A stretch of 64,000 nt of DNA from NCBI RefSeq assembly GCF_001664485.1, contig NZ_CP013631.1, forward strand, positions 186,001 through 250,000, in the 5' to 3' direction. Shown one piece after another: positions 35,682-45,034 of the stretch (positions are counted from its first letter, which is position 1; every line of letters starts with the position of its first letter). Under the pieces are notes generated by a model. The model was not told where the DNA came from. It searched no databases and was given only the letters and a program-made list of their open reading frames with translations. The position numbers were made by a program, and so were the translations under genes. Source of the DNA: Rhizobium sp. N324 (lineage in GTDB: Bacteria; Pseudomonadota; Alphaproteobacteria; Rhizobiales; Rhizobiaceae).

Positions 35682-36752
35682 ATGAGCAATCATTCCGAAT
35701 TTCTCTGGTATATTCCGAACGACGTCAGACCCGGTCATCGCGGGGATTCCGCCGTCGACAACCACAACAGCCTGGATACGCTGACCAGCCATGCGCGGGC
35801 GCTGGAGGAGCATGGCTGGAAGGGCGCGCTGATCGGCACCGGCTGGGGCCGGCCCGACACATTCACCGTCGCGGCCTCGCTTGCTGCGCGCACCACCACC
35901 TTCGAGCCGCTGATTGCGATCCGGCCGGGTTATTGGCGGCCGGCGAATTTTGCTGCCGCGGCGGCGACGCTGGACCATCTGACGGGCGGCCGGGTGCGGA
36001 TCAACATCGTCTCGGGCAAGGATAATCTCGCCGCCTATGGTGACAGCGAAGGCGACCAGGCGCATCGCTATGGCCGTACGAAAGAGTTTATGCGGCTGGT
36101 CCGCCGATTGTGGACGGAAGAAAACGTCACGGCGGGAGGCGATCATTTCCGGGTCGCCGGCTCCACCGTGGTGCCGCGCATCGCGGCCCGCGGCGACCGC
36201 CGTCATCCCAAATTCTATTTCGGCGGCGCCTCGGAAGCGGCCGAGCGGGTGGCGGCGACTGAGGCCGATGTCCAGCTTTTCTGGGGCGAACCGCTCGAGG
36301 GCGTCCGCGAGCGGATCGGCCGGCTCAAGGGACTGAGCCGGGACCTCGACCGCGATCTCCCACAGCTGGAATTCGGGCTGCGGATAACGACGCTGGTTCG
36401 CGATACAACGGATGAGGCCTGGGCCGACGCCGAGGCGAAGGTCGCCGAGATGGCCAGAAGCAAGGGCGCCGGCTGGCACGATCACCAGCGCGTGCTCGCC
36501 GTCGGCCAGCAGCGGCTGCTCTCTCTTTACGAGCGCGGCGACGTTCTCGACGACAATCTCTATACCGCGCCGGGCAGGTTCGGCGGCGGCGGTGCCGGCA
36601 CCACCTGGCTGGTCGGTTCGGCGGCAGACGTCGCCCGCTCGCTGCGCAAATACCAGGATCTCGGGATCACGCATTTCGTGCTGTCCGACACGCCCTATCT
36701 CTCGGAGATCAAGCGGCAGGGCGATCAGCTTCTGCCGCTGCTGCGCGGCTGA
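35682..36752 (+). CDS. SsuD-like FMN-dependent alkanesulfonate monooxygenase
   Basis: The 356-residue LLM protein resembles alkanesulfonate monooxygenase SsuD in length and in LTGGRVRINIVSGKDN, the segment with Asn/Val/Gly positions near the FMN, and in HRYGRTKEFMRLVRRLW. SsuD releases sulfite and an aldehyde from alkanesulfonates using reduced FMN and oxygen. The ATG at 35682 is 58 bases after the previous stop; earlier in-frame starts would overlap that gene. Two different LLM enzymes in one operon may serve different sulfonates or successive steps. Confidence 0.83.
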   Translation: MSNHSEFLWYIPNDVRPGHRGDSAVDNHNSLDTLTSHARALEEHGWKGALIGTGWGRPDTFTVAASLAARTTTFEPLIAIRPGYWRPANFAAAAATLDHLTGGRVRINIVSGKDNLAAYGDSEGDQAHRYGRTKEFMRLVRRLWTEENVTAGGDHFRVAGSTVVPRIAARGDRRHPKFYFGGASEAAERVAATEADVQLFWGEPLEGVRERIGRLKGLSRDLDRDLPQLEFGLRITTLVRDTTDEAWADAEAKVAEMARSKGAGWHDHQRVLAVGQQRLLSLYERGDVLDDNLYTAPGRFGGGGAGTTWLVGSAADVARSLRKYQDLGITHFVLSDTPYLSEIKRQGDQLLPLLRG

Positions 36753-36782
36753 AGCCGGAGGCGGCGAGGCTGTGCGACAGCG

Positions 36783-38486
36783 TCAGGTCGCCGGCGCCAC
36801 GCATCGGTTGCGGCCGGCATTCTTGGCGGCGTAGAGATTGGCGTCGGCGACCGGCAGCGCCGCCTCCAGGCTCCCGGCCAAGGACCAATCCGCCAGGCCG
36901 ATGGAGCAGGTGACGTCAAGATTCGGGGCCACCTCGGACCAATCGTGGTCCTGCACCCGCAGGCGCAGCCGCTCGGCAGCGGCAAAGGCGTCGACGGCCC
37001 ACGTATCGGGCAGCAGAAGCAGGAATTCCTCGCCGCCCATGCGGATCGCCAGACCGCCTTCCGCGCCGGCATCACCCAGCAAGCCGGCAAGGCGGGAGAG
37101 GACGATATCGCCGATCGAATGGGAAAAGACATCGTTGATGCGTTTGAAATGGTCGATGTCGCAGAGCATCAGGGCCGCATGGGTGACGCCGGATTGGGCC
37201 CACTCCCGGCACTTGAGCTGCAATTCGCGGCGGTTGCCGAGACCGGTCAGCGGATCGGTGCGCGAGGCCCGCACCGCCTCGCGCTGTTCGGCGGCAAGCC
37301 TCAGGTTTTCCTCCAGCAGGCGCTCGCGCTCCAGACGGGCACTGTCTTCCTTACGGCGCATCGTCTCCAGATCGAGCGAAAGCTTCATCGTATAAGCGCG
37401 CGCCGAGGCAAGCCGACGGTAATCCTCGACCACCAGCTCGTGATAGATCCTGTGATGGTCGAAGGCCGCCCGCCAGTCGCCGGCCATTTCGGCAATCCGG
37501 AATCGCATGTCGAAATGACGCAGCTTTATGCGCGGCACGGCCAGAACCTGCTCCAACGCCTCGATGCCGGCAAGCAGCGACTGCGCTTCATCGAAAGCGC
37601 CCTGCCCTGCCAGAAGATAGGCGTACCAGTAGGAGGTCTCCGCCAGCAGCACAGCGTCCTCAGCGACGCGGGCGGCGGCGATGGCCGCGATATAACGGGC
37701 AGCCGCTACAGCGTCGTCGCCGCGCGTCCATGCCAGAAGCCCAAGATAGCAATGGCATTCGGCAATCTCATAGCTGAGGTTTTCGGTTTGAGCCTCGGTC
37801 AGGATCGACTGCAGCTGCGCTTGTGTTCGCGCATGCAGGGCCTCGTCGATGTCCCGCCCGGCTAGCCGATGTTCGCCGAGTGCGCGTGCTGCCATGCGGC
37901 TGGCAATCGAGCGGGCAATCAGCACGGAGCCTTTGTCCAGGCCGCTCGTTTCGGCATAGTGCAGACTTTCGGCCGCAGCCTCGGCGGCGCGATCGAAGTC
38001 GTTCGAATCGAACAGGGCCACCGCATAGGCGGTGCGCGCCCGCCAATTGGCCAGGGGATCGGGGCAGGATTTGGTGCGTTTCTGGCAATCGGTCAGCAGG
38101 CCGAAGCCGGTTTCCAGATCGCCGAGCGCCACGAGAATGCCGCCATGGACCGATTGAAGGGAAATGACGGCAGCCTGATCCTGGCAATATCTGAGCCAGG
38201 TTTCGGCGCGAAGGCAGATCTTCAGGCCTTCCGCCAAGGTCTCCTTGTTGAAATGGATGAGCGCCAGTCGATGTGAAACACGCAGGGCTCCGGCAACATC
38301 ACCCGCTTCGAGTGCTGCCTCATAGGCGGTTTCCGCCATCTCGAGCGCTTCGCCGGTGCGGCATTCCCAGTCCAGGCGTACGGCACTGTCGAGCAGTTCC
38401 TGCCAGCTCGCTGCCAAGTTCTGATCGTGCCTTGACTTGGAAGACGCCCGTCGTGCCACCTCTGCCCCATTCTTTCCGCACCGCAT
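36783..38486 (-). CDS. Cytoplasmic diguanylate cyclase with TPR-like N-terminal region
   Basis: The 567-residue protein has no transmembrane segment. Residues about 20-370 are helical repeats of the TPR kind (recurring segments such as AYEAALEAGDVAGALRVSHR and ALFDSNDFDRAAEAAAESLH). A coiled-coil stretch at about 370-400 leads to a GGDEF domain whose active-site loop is intact (GGEEF at 484-488). It should make cyclic di-GMP in response to a protein partner or ligand bound by the repeats. It is convergent with the sulfonate operon and stands alone. The ATG at 38486 lacks a strong ribosome-binding site, so a slightly later start is possible. Confidence 0.85.
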   Translation of the reverse strand: MRCGKNGAEVARRASSKSRHDQNLAASWQELLDSAVRLDWECRTGEALEMAETAYEAALEAGDVAGALRVSHRLALIHFNKETLAEGLKICLRAETWLRYCQDQAAVISLQSVHGGILVALGDLETGFGLLTDCQKRTKSCPDPLANWRARTAYAVALFDSNDFDRAAEAAAESLHYAETSGLDKGSVLIARSIASRMAARALGEHRLAGRDIDEALHARTQAQLQSILTEAQTENLSYEIAECHCYLGLLAWTRGDDAVAAARYIAAIAAARVAEDAVLLAETSYWYAYLLAGQGAFDEAQSLLAGIEALEQVLAVPRIKLRHFDMRFRIAEMAGDWRAAFDHHRIYHELVVEDYRRLASARAYTMKLSLDLETMRRKEDSARLERERLLEENLRLAAEQREAVRASRTDPLTGLGNRRELQLKCREWAQSGVTHAALMLCDIDHFKRINDVFSHSIGDIVLSRLAGLLGDAGAEGGLAIRMGGEEFLLLLPDTWAVDAFAAAERLRLRVQDHDWSEVAPNLDVTCSIGLADWSLAGSLEAALPVADANLYAAKNAGRNRCVAPAT

Positions 38487-38959
38487 AATCTGCGAGAACT
38501 TCTAACAATTCTCAAAGAGTTGCGCTTAACGGCGAACTTCGTCGCTGAACATCGGTGCTGGCAAGCGGATTCAAACGGTCCGTTTTGCAACAGGAGATGT
38601 GTGTCAATTCAAATCGGCAACTTGATGTACTCTTTCCGGCGCAGACTTCGGGCCATTTACGACGTAAAATGCGTCAAATTATACAAAAACCGCATCATAA
38701 TGGCGCCTTATCGGCCTCGTTTACACTCTCTAAAATATCTCCTCCTATTTTTAAGCATATCGGAGCGACGTTCTGAGGATCGTCACCTAAGCCATGATGG
38801 CCGGCCAGGTATCCCGAAATCCCGCATGAAATCGACGTTGTCACCCTGACGCCCGTCCCGCTTTAGACGCGACGCGCGCAGTGGCGGCGGGCGGAGGCAT
38901 GCGGGACAGATCCTGGTCACAGACACCTTTAAACCTCGCCGACACGATGGAGAGCGCGA
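38487..38959. other. 473-base gap between the GGDEF gene and the chemoreceptor gene
   Basis: Divergent genes flank this region. The central part (about 38590-38770) is much richer in A and T than the surroundings and holds several TATA-like hexamers, so both promoters probably lie here. The last 100 bases are GC-rich. Open frames in it are short, lack ribosome-binding sites and look accidental. No RNA gene or repeat was recognised. Confidence 0.4.
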
Positions 38960-40930
38960 ATGAACAGTATTAAGAGTTTCGGGATCGCGATGCGTCTCGC
39001 CCTTGGTTTCAGCTTCCTGATCCTGCTGATGGCCGGCCTGAGCATCTATTCAGCGGTACAGGTCGAGCACATCAACAGCAATCTCGGAACGATCAACGAC
39101 GTCAACAGCGTCAAGCAGCGGTTTGCCATCAACTATCGCGGCAGCGTGCACGATCGGGCGATTGCCGTTCGCGACGTGACCCTGGTGACCTCCGCCGACG
39201 AACGCAAGGCGGCCGAGGCACTGATCGAAAAGCTGGCCGCCACCTATGCCGAGAATGAAAAGCGCATGGCGGAGATGGTTGCATCGCCGGCCGGGGCGAC
39301 GGATCAGGAAAAGACCATTCTGAGCGAAATCGCCGACATACAGGCGAAAACCAATCCGCTGGTCGCGCAGATCATTGCGTTGCAGGAGAAGGGCGACGGC
39401 GACGCGGCCCGCAAAATCCTGCTCGAACAGGCGCGGCCGGCCTTCGTTGCCTGGCTCGGCGCCATCAACAAATTCATCGACTATCAGGAAGCGCTGAACA
39501 AATCGATTGGCGGCGAGGTTCGCAGTACGGCAAGCGGCTTCAAACCGATCGTCCTGACGGCGCTCGGCATCGCGGCTCTTCTTTCGATCGTTGCCGCTGC
39601 CATTACATCGCGCACGATCGTCGGCCCGCTGGCAAAACTGCAGCTGTCGCTGAAGGCGATGGCCGAAGGCAATCTCGACGGCGATCGTCGCCTCGAAGCG
39701 CGGGGCGATGAGATCGGCAAGCTTGCGCGGGCCGTGGCCGGCTTGCGCGATGCCATTTCGGCAAAGGCCGAGCGGGAAGCAGACACGGAAGCCAAGCGGG
39801 CTGTGGCGGAACGGCATCGGCTCGAACAGGATGCCGACGAACGCCGCACTCTTGCCGAACAGACCGACCGGGCTGTCGGTCAGCTCGGCACTGCACTGCA
39901 GGCATTGGCCGACGGCGACCTCACACAGCAGATCGACACGCCGTTCATCCCGTCTCTGGAAAAGCTCAGAGCAGACTTCAATACCGCGGTCGAAAAGCTG
40001 CGCGCCGCCATGCAGAAAGTTGCCCAGAACGCCAGCGCCATCGCCGCCGGCGCACAGGAGATCCGATCTTCCTCGGACGATCTCGCCAAACGCACCGAAC
40101 AGCAGGCCGCATCCGTTGAGGAAACCGCCGCTGCGCTGGAGGAGATCACCACCACCGTCGCCGACTCGAGCAACAAGGCACAGGAAGCAGGACAGCTCGT
40201 TCGCAAGACGAAGGACAGCGCGGAACGTTCGGGCAGCGTCGTCCGAGGCGCGGTCGACGCCATGGGCAAGATCGAATCCTCCGCCACCGAAATCGGCAGC
40301 ATCATCGGCGTCATCGATGAAATCGCCTTCCAGACCAACTTACTTGCGCTGAATGCCGGTGTCGAAGCCGCCCGAGCCGGTGAAGCAGGCAAGGGTTTTG
40401 CGGTCGTTGCCCAGGAGGTGCGCGAATTGGCGCAACGTTCCGCCAAGGCGGCGAAGGAAATCAAGGAGCTGATCAATGCTTCGAACGGCCACGTGAAAAA
40501 CGGGGTCGCCTTGGTCGGCGAGACCGGAAAAGCCTTGGAAGAGATTGTCGCACAGGTGCAACAGGTCGACGGCAATGTCGGCGCTATCGTCGGCGCTTCG
40601 CAAGAGCAGGCAACGGGGCTGAAGGAGATCAACACCGCTGTCAACAGGATGGATCAGGGCACGCAGCAGAACGCCGCGATGGTGGAAGAAGCGACAGCCG
40701 CCGCCCATAATCTCGCCAAGGAAGCCGACGCATTGTTCCAGCTCCTGGGTCAGTTCAGCATCGGGGGCGCGGTGGCATCGAAGCGCACAACGCAGCCCGC
40801 TGCCGCGGCACACCATGCTCAACCCGTGGCATCGCCGGCGCGCCAGATGATCGCCAAGGTGGGCAGGTCGTTCCAGGGGACGGCGACCCAGGGGAATGCG
40901 GCATTGGCCGGCGATTGGGAAGAGTTCTAA
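38960..40930 (+). CDS. Methyl-accepting chemotaxis protein
   Basis: The 656-residue chemoreceptor has a first transmembrane segment (about residues 9-31), a four-helix-bundle periplasmic domain, a second membrane segment (about 194-216), a HAMP domain and then a second HAMP-like segment near 305-355, and the long coiled-coil signalling domain with the conserved tip [24 protein letters not shown] (quoted only in part here: [19 protein letters not shown]). It ends in DWEEF, a C-terminal pentapeptide like those that tether the methylation enzymes CheR and CheB. The ligand is unknown. GGAGAG precedes the ATG. A terminator follows. Confidence 0.9.
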   Translation: MNSIKSFGIAMRLALGFSFLILLMAGLSIYSAVQVEHINSNLGTINDVNSVKQRFAINYRGSVHDRAIAVRDVTLVTSADERKAAEALIEKLAATYAENEKRMAEMVASPAGATDQEKTILSEIADIQAKTNPLVAQIIALQEKGDGDAARKILLEQARPAFVAWLGAINKFIDYQEALNKSIGGEVRSTASGFKPIVLTALGIAALLSIVAAAITSRTIVGPLAKLQLSLKAMAEGNLDGDRRLEARGDEIGKLARAVAGLRDAISAKAEREADTEAKRAVAERHRLEQDADERRTLAEQTDRAVGQLGTALQALADGDLTQQIDTPFIPSLEKLRADFNTAVEKLRAAMQKVAQNASAIAAGAQEIRSSSDDLAKRTEQQAASVEETAAALEEITTTVADSSNKAQEAGQLVRKTKDSAERSGSVVRGAVDAMGKIESSATEIGSIIGVIDEIAFQTNLLALNAGVEAARAGEAGKGFAVVAQEVRELAQRSAKAAKEIKELINASNGHVKNGVALVGETGKALEEIVAQVQQVDGNVGAIVGASQEQATGLKEINTAVNRMDQGTQQNAAMVEEATAAAHNLAKEADALFQLLGQFSIGGAVASKRTTQPAAAAHHAQPVASPARQMIAKVGRSFQGTATQGNAALAGDWEEF

Positions 40931-40969
40931 GTCGCCTGCCTCTCCAGCCTCTGCTGAAAATCAAACGGA

Positions 40970-41003
40970 CGAAGGGCAGCGTTTGCTGCCCTTCGCTTTT
41001 TTG
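40970..41003. terminator. Rho-independent terminator shared by the chemoreceptor and mctP genes
   Basis: CGAAGGGCAGC (40970-40980), loop GTTT, GCTGCCCTTCG (40985-40995), then C and six Ts form a strong terminator for the plus-strand chemoreceptor gene. The mctP stop at 41006 lies right beside it on the other strand, so the stem probably acts in both directions. Confidence 0.9.
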
Positions 41004-41005
41004 TC

Positions 41006-42481
41006 TTATGCCTGGGCCGGAACCTTGGCCGGAAGCAGGGCGTTGATCACCACCGCGACCGCGATATTTGCCGCTAGCGCCAGCAGTCCGGTATAGACGG
41101 TGAAGGGTTCGCCGCCGAGGCTGATCATATGCAGCGGCTTCCAGCCGGCATCCCAGACGAGGAAGGTGCCGCCGCAGAAGCCGACGAACCAGCCGGCAAG
41201 CAGACCAGGTGCGCGGAACCAGTTGGTGTAGAGACCGAAAACCAGGGCCGGAAGCGTCTGCAGGATCCAGATGCCGCCGAGCAGCTGCAGGTCGAGGGCG
41301 AACTGCGTCGGCAGGAAGATGATGACGAGCAGCGCGCCGACCTTCACCACCAGCGACGTCACCTTCGCGACCTTCGCCTCGCCCGCATCGCTGACCTTCG
41401 GATCGACATAGGCCTTCCAGAAATTGCGGGTGAAGAGATTGGCCGCACCGATGCTCATCACCGCCGCCGGCACCAGTGCGCCGATCGCGATCGCAGCGAA
41501 GGCGAAGCCGGAGAACCAGCCCGAAAACAGCGTCTTGAACAGCGTGGGAACGACGTCATTGGCACTGTCGAGCTTCAGGTTGGCGGCATGGCCCATGTAG
41601 CCGAGCAGGGCCAGAAGCCCGAGCAGCAGCGTATAGGCGGGCAGCATGATCGCGTTCTTGCGGATCGTCTTGCCGCTGTTGGAGGCGAAGATGCCCGTCA
41701 GCGTATGCGGATACATGAAGGCGGCGAGCGCCGAACCGAGCGCAAGCGTGGCATAGGCGACATACTGATTGCCGCCGAGCAGCAGGTTGCCGGAGCCCTT
41801 GGCCTGGAAGGCCGCATCGGCCGAGGCGAAGACATTGGCATAGCCGCCGAGCTTCGAGGGGATGAGTGCGACGGCTGCGATCACCACGATATAGATCATG
41901 ATGTCCTTGACGAAGGCGATCAGGGCCGGGGCGCGCAGACCCGCCGAGTAGGTATAGAGCGCCAGCACGATGAAGGCGATCGCCAGCGGCAGTTCGCCAT
42001 GCAGCCCGAGCGCCTTCAGGACCGCCGTCATGCCGACGAGCTGGAGGGCGATGTAAGGCATGGTGGCGATGACGCCCGTCGCCGCGACGGCGAGTTCGAG
42101 GCCGCGCGATCCATATTGGCCGTGAACGACGTCGGCGGCCGTGACATAACCGAAATCCTTGGCGCGTTTCCACAGGATCGGCATGACCATGAAGACGAAG
42201 GGATAGACGACGATCGTATAGGGCAGCGCGAAGAAGCCATAGGCGCCGACCGTGTAGACCAGGGCAGGGACGGCGATGACGGTATAGGCGGTATAGAAAT
42301 CGCCGCCGACGAGGAACCAGGTGATCCAGGTGCCGAAGTTGCGGCCGCCAAGGCCCCATTCATCGATATGGGCGAGCGTCTCGGGTTTGCGCCAGCGGCT
42401 GGCGACGAAGCCCATGACGGTGACGAGGGCGAAGAAGAAGATGAAGACGGCAAGCGCCGTGCCGTTGATGTCAGTCGTCAT
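41006..42481 (-). CDS. mctP: Sodium:solute symporter, monocarboxylate permease MctP
   Basis: The 491-residue protein has about 13 hydrophobic segments and the SSS-family pattern, including ITWFLVGGDFYTAYTVIAVP near the N-terminus. Its place with a small DUF3311-like protein, a response regulator and a sensor kinase matches the MctP system of R. leguminosarum, which carries alanine, lactate, pyruvate and other monocarboxylates. The ATG at 42481 (MTTDINGTAL) overlaps the stop of the small upstream gene, which suggests coupled translation. An in-frame ATG at 42502 lies inside that gene and is less likely. Confidence 0.88.
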   Translation of the reverse strand: MTTDINGTALAVFIFFFALVTVMGFVASRWRKPETLAHIDEWGLGGRNFGTWITWFLVGGDFYTAYTVIAVPALVYTVGAYGFFALPYTIVVYPFVFMVMPILWKRAKDFGYVTAADVVHGQYGSRGLELAVAATGVIATMPYIALQLVGMTAVLKALGLHGELPLAIAFIVLALYTYSAGLRAPALIAFVKDIMIYIVVIAAVALIPSKLGGYANVFASADAAFQAKGSGNLLLGGNQYVAYATLALGSALAAFMYPHTLTGIFASNSGKTIRKNAIMLPAYTLLLGLLALLGYMGHAANLKLDSANDVVPTLFKTLFSGWFSGFAFAAIAIGALVPAAVMSIGAANLFTRNFWKAYVDPKVSDAGEAKVAKVTSLVVKVGALLVIIFLPTQFALDLQLLGGIWILQTLPALVFGLYTNWFRAPGLLAGWFVGFCGGTFLVWDAGWKPLHMISLGGEPFTVYTGLLALAANIAVAVVINALLPAKVPAQA

Positions 42482-42668
42482 GGCGAACGCTCCGATAGGC
42501 AATCCAGGTCAGCGTCGCCGTGATCGGCACCCAGAGAAGCTGATACCAGTAGAAGAAGGGAAAGCCGAAAAGCGACGGCTCCCGGAGATTGTAGAATGGC
42601 GGCCAGAGCAGGCCGATGTAGGGAATGATCAGCAGCCACAGCGCTGCCTTGCTACGTGGTTTTTCCAT
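42471..42668 (-). CDS. DUF3311-like small membrane protein preceding mctP
   Basis: The 65-residue protein (MEKPRSKAALWLLIIPYIGL and onward) has two hydrophobic segments separated by REPSLFGFPFFYWYQ, typical of the DUF3311 proteins encoded just before SSS permeases. It overlaps mctP by 11 bases and is probably an accessory subunit of that transporter. The start at 42668 gives the usual family length; an in-frame ATG at 42707 would add 13 residues. The same frame stays open further upstream, where the sequence still looks protein-like (see findings). Confidence 0.75.
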   Translation of the reverse strand: MEKPRSKAALWLLIIPYIGLLWPPFYNLREPSLFGFPFFYWYQLLWVPITATLTWIAYRSVRHDD

Positions 42669-42738
42669 GTCGGAGTACCTTTCAGGCGCCGTAATTGCGG
42701 TCGCCATGTTCCAGTTGTCGGCGTGGAAGGCAGGTCTG

Positions 42739-42813
42739 TCAGCCGGCGGCGGCAGCAGGCCCGGTTCGGGTCGCTCGAGCTTTTCCGGCCAATCGGAAGC
42801 TGATGTAACGCAT
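42739..42813 (-). CDS. 24-codon reading frame with a strong ribosome-binding site, upstream of the mctP accessory gene
   Basis: An ATG at 42813 follows GGGAGGA by six bases, one of the best ribosome-binding sites in the window, but its frame (MRYISFRLAGKARATRTGPA...) stops after 24 codons. Removing one G of the GGCCGG at about 42783-42788 would join it to the open frame that runs into the DUF3311-like gene. It is either a leader peptide or the true N-terminus of that gene, broken by one inserted base. I cannot decide between them. Confidence 0.4.
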   Translation of the reverse strand: MRYISFRLAGKARATRTGPAAAAG

Positions 42814-42915
42814 GTGAGTTCCTCCCAACGGCTTGGCGCTTGGCCAGCCGTGAATGGAGTCCTAGGGCGTTGGTTTTATCCTCACAAGATGGGCGCAGAG
42901 CCGAAATACCGGGGC
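42814..42915 (-). promoter_or_regulatory. Control region upstream of the mctP operon
   Basis: About 100 bases between the end of mctR and the first start of the mctP operon must hold the operon promoter, where MctR would act. The mctR stop lies in a hairpin, CCTACCCA (42915-42922), GAAG, TGGGTAGG (42927-42934), that may reduce read-through. No clear MctR repeat was found. Confidence 0.4.
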
Positions 42916-43587
42916 CTACCCAGAAGTGGGTAGGTGCGGATTTGCTTCGATTTTCGAGACGATGCCATGGTCGAGCGCATAGCGGATGAGGCCTGCCGTG
43001 GTAGCGATGCCGAGCTTTTTCTTGAGGTTCTTGCGGTGGGTTTCCGCCGTGGCGGCGCTTATCCCGAGCGCTTCGGCGATCTCGCGGTTGCTCCTGCCGG
43101 CAACGATCAGCCCGAGCGTATCGCGCTCGCGTGGCGTCAGGGGATCGCTCCCCTCCTCTACGCGCTCACCCATCAGCGCGTCGAAGACGCCGGAGGAGAA
43201 ATAGGTGCCGCCGCCCGCCACTGTCTCGATGGCCGCGACGATCTCGTCGGTGGACACGTCTTTCAGCACATAACCGGCGGCGCCATGCATGACCGACGAG
43301 GAAATATACTCGCGGCTGTCATGCATGGAGAGCATCACGACGCGGGTCTGCGGAAGTTCGCTCCTGAACAGTTCGATCGCATCGATGCCGCTGAGCTTCG
43401 GCATGTTGATGTCCATCAGCACCACCTGCGGCTGGATCTGCCGGGCGATGTCGAGCCCGGTCTGCGCCAAGCCCGCAGTGCCGGCAACCTCGATATGATC
43501 GAAGGTTTCGAGCACCGCCTTCAATCCGTCCAGCACCAGCGGATGGTTGTCGATCAGGAGCACCCTGATTTTCTGGCGTTCCGTCAT
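42916..43587 (-). CDS. mctR: NarL/FixJ-type response regulator MctR
   Basis: The 223-residue protein has a receiver domain with the phospho-acceptor Asp59 (VVLMDINMP) and a LuxR-type helix-turn-helix (LTPRERDTLGLIVAGRSNRE) near the C-terminus. It overlaps the sensor kinase gene by four bases, so both are made together. In R. leguminosarum the corresponding regulator is needed for expression of the monocarboxylate permease MctP, encoded just downstream here. Confidence 0.87.
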   Translation of the reverse strand: MTERQKIRVLLIDNHPLVLDGLKAVLETFDHIEVAGTAGLAQTGLDIARQIQPQVVLMDINMPKLSGIDAIELFRSELPQTRVVMLSMHDSREYISSSVMHGAAGYVLKDVSTDEIVAAIETVAGGGTYFSSGVFDALMGERVEEGSDPLTPRERDTLGLIVAGRSNREIAEALGISAATAETHRKNLKKKLGIATTAGLIRYALDHGIVSKIEANPHLPTSG

Positions 43588-44957
43588 GCGGCTTCCGCCT
43601 GCTTGTCAGTGGGCAGATTGGCCGATCTCGGCATCATCGCCGTCAAAGTCGTGCCGGCTTCGCTGCTGTCGATGAGCAGCAGGCCGCGGAAGTGCGCCAT
43701 CCGCTCCTGCATGTTGCGCAGGCCGAGGCCCGAGCCGCCGGACGCGCCATCGAAGCCGCTGCCGTTGTCGGAGATGGTCATGCGGGCGCGGCCGCCGTCG
43801 CTCCAGAGCTTGACCGAGAGCTTCGAGGCGCCCGAATGCCGCTCGACATTGTTGAAGGCCTCCTGGGCGACGCGATAAAGGGCGGTACTGGCTTCCGCCT
43901 TCAGCGTGCCGGTGAAGCCCGAGGCGTCGATCTCCGTCTCGATGCCCGTGCGTTCGGCAAAGTGATGGCAGAGCGCCTCCAGCGCAGCCGTCAGGCCGAG
44001 ATCGTCGAGCACGCGGGGGCGCAGATCATGCGAGAGCAGCCGAATTTCCTTGATCGCGCCGTTCAGCGCCTCGACGCCGCGCTCGATGGTCAGCGCCGCA
44101 TCGTCGACATTGGTCCTGACTTTGCGGCCGGCGAGATCCATCGCATAGCGCACGCCGAGAAGGGTCTGGGAGATGCCGTCATGCAGCTCGCGCGCCAGCC
44201 GTGTGCGCTCTTCTTCCTGGGTGTCGATGACCCGCTGCGTCAGTTCCTTCAGCCGGCTGTCGGCCATGCGGCGCTCATGGAAGGTCAGCAGCATGCAGGT
44301 GGTGAACACGACGAGCACCGAAGGCACGGCGATCAGCGCGACGATGACGAAGGTCCGTCTGATGTTGGCGCGCGTCACCGCATTGGCGGCGGCACTCTGG
44401 GCAAAGACGTCATCCAGGTAGACGCCGGTGCCGACGACCCAGTGCCATTTGTCGAGGCTGACGACAAAGGAGAGTTTGTCGGCGATCTGTCCGGTCGATG
44501 GCTTCTGCCATTTGTACTGGTGCAGGCCGCCGCCGGCCTTTGCCGTGGCGATCAGTTCGGCGATGACCTTGTCGCCATCGGGATCGGTAAGGTCGAGCCA
44601 ATTTTGCCCATGGCGGAAACTCTGGCGCGGATGGACGATATTGTTGCCGTCGTAATCATAGACGAAGAAATACCCGTCCTTGCCGTAGTCGAGCGAGGTC
44701 AGGATCTCAGCCACCTGCTGCTTGGCGGCCTCGTCGTCTACCCCGGCCTTGTCATAGATTGTCTGGATGGCCGATAGCGCAAGATTGGTCAGATTGAGGA
44801 TCTCGGCTTCCTTGGTCTTCAGCATGTTCTGCTCGAACGTGTCGATGCTGTTCTTGGCGAGGTTTGCCGATTGCCAGGTGATGAAGGTGGTGATCGCGAG
44901 GATCGAAATGACCAGCGGGACGATCGCCAATACGATGATCTGGTGTCGTAGCGTCAA
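43584..44957 (-). CDS. mctS: Sensor histidine kinase MctS with a Cache-type periplasmic domain
   Basis: The 457-residue kinase has a transmembrane segment at about 7-27, a periplasmic single-Cache-like domain (SLDYGKDGYFFVYDYDGNNI, then the GTGVYLDDV end), a second membrane segment near 200-222, a HisKA_3 dimerisation region with His259 in RELHDGISQT, and a HATPase domain (SDNGSGFDG, GLGLRNMQERM). Cache domains of this type bind small organic acids, which fits sensing of monocarboxylates. It phosphorylates the response regulator encoded next. Confidence 0.87.
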   Translation of the reverse strand: MTLRHQIIVLAIVPLVISILAITTFITWQSANLAKNSIDTFEQNMLKTKEAEILNLTNLALSAIQTIYDKAGVDDEAAKQQVAEILTSLDYGKDGYFFVYDYDGNNIVHPRQSFRHGQNWLDLTDPDGDKVIAELIATAKAGGGLHQYKWQKPSTGQIADKLSFVVSLDKWHWVVGTGVYLDDVFAQSAAANAVTRANIRRTFVIVALIAVPSVLVVFTTCMLLTFHERRMADSRLKELTQRVIDTQEEERTRLARELHDGISQTLLGVRYAMDLAGRKVRTNVDDAALTIERGVEALNGAIKEIRLLSHDLRPRVLDDLGLTAALEALCHHFAERTGIETEIDASGFTGTLKAEASTALYRVAQEAFNNVERHSGASKLSVKLWSDGGRARMTISDNGSGFDGASGGSGLGLRNMQERMAHFRGLLLIDSSEAGTTLTAMMPRSANLPTDKQAEAA

Positions 44958-45034
44958 CGGTCATTCCTCCCAAGGATCTGCGCCCGGAATTATGCCCTTT
45001 GTCCGATATGAGTCCAGCCGCCCGGGCGCGATCG

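Noticed and set aside
38520..38849. Possible small gene in the gap before the chemoreceptor
   Set aside because: No ribosome-binding site, unusual residue composition and AT-rich promoter-like DNA; no conserved features.
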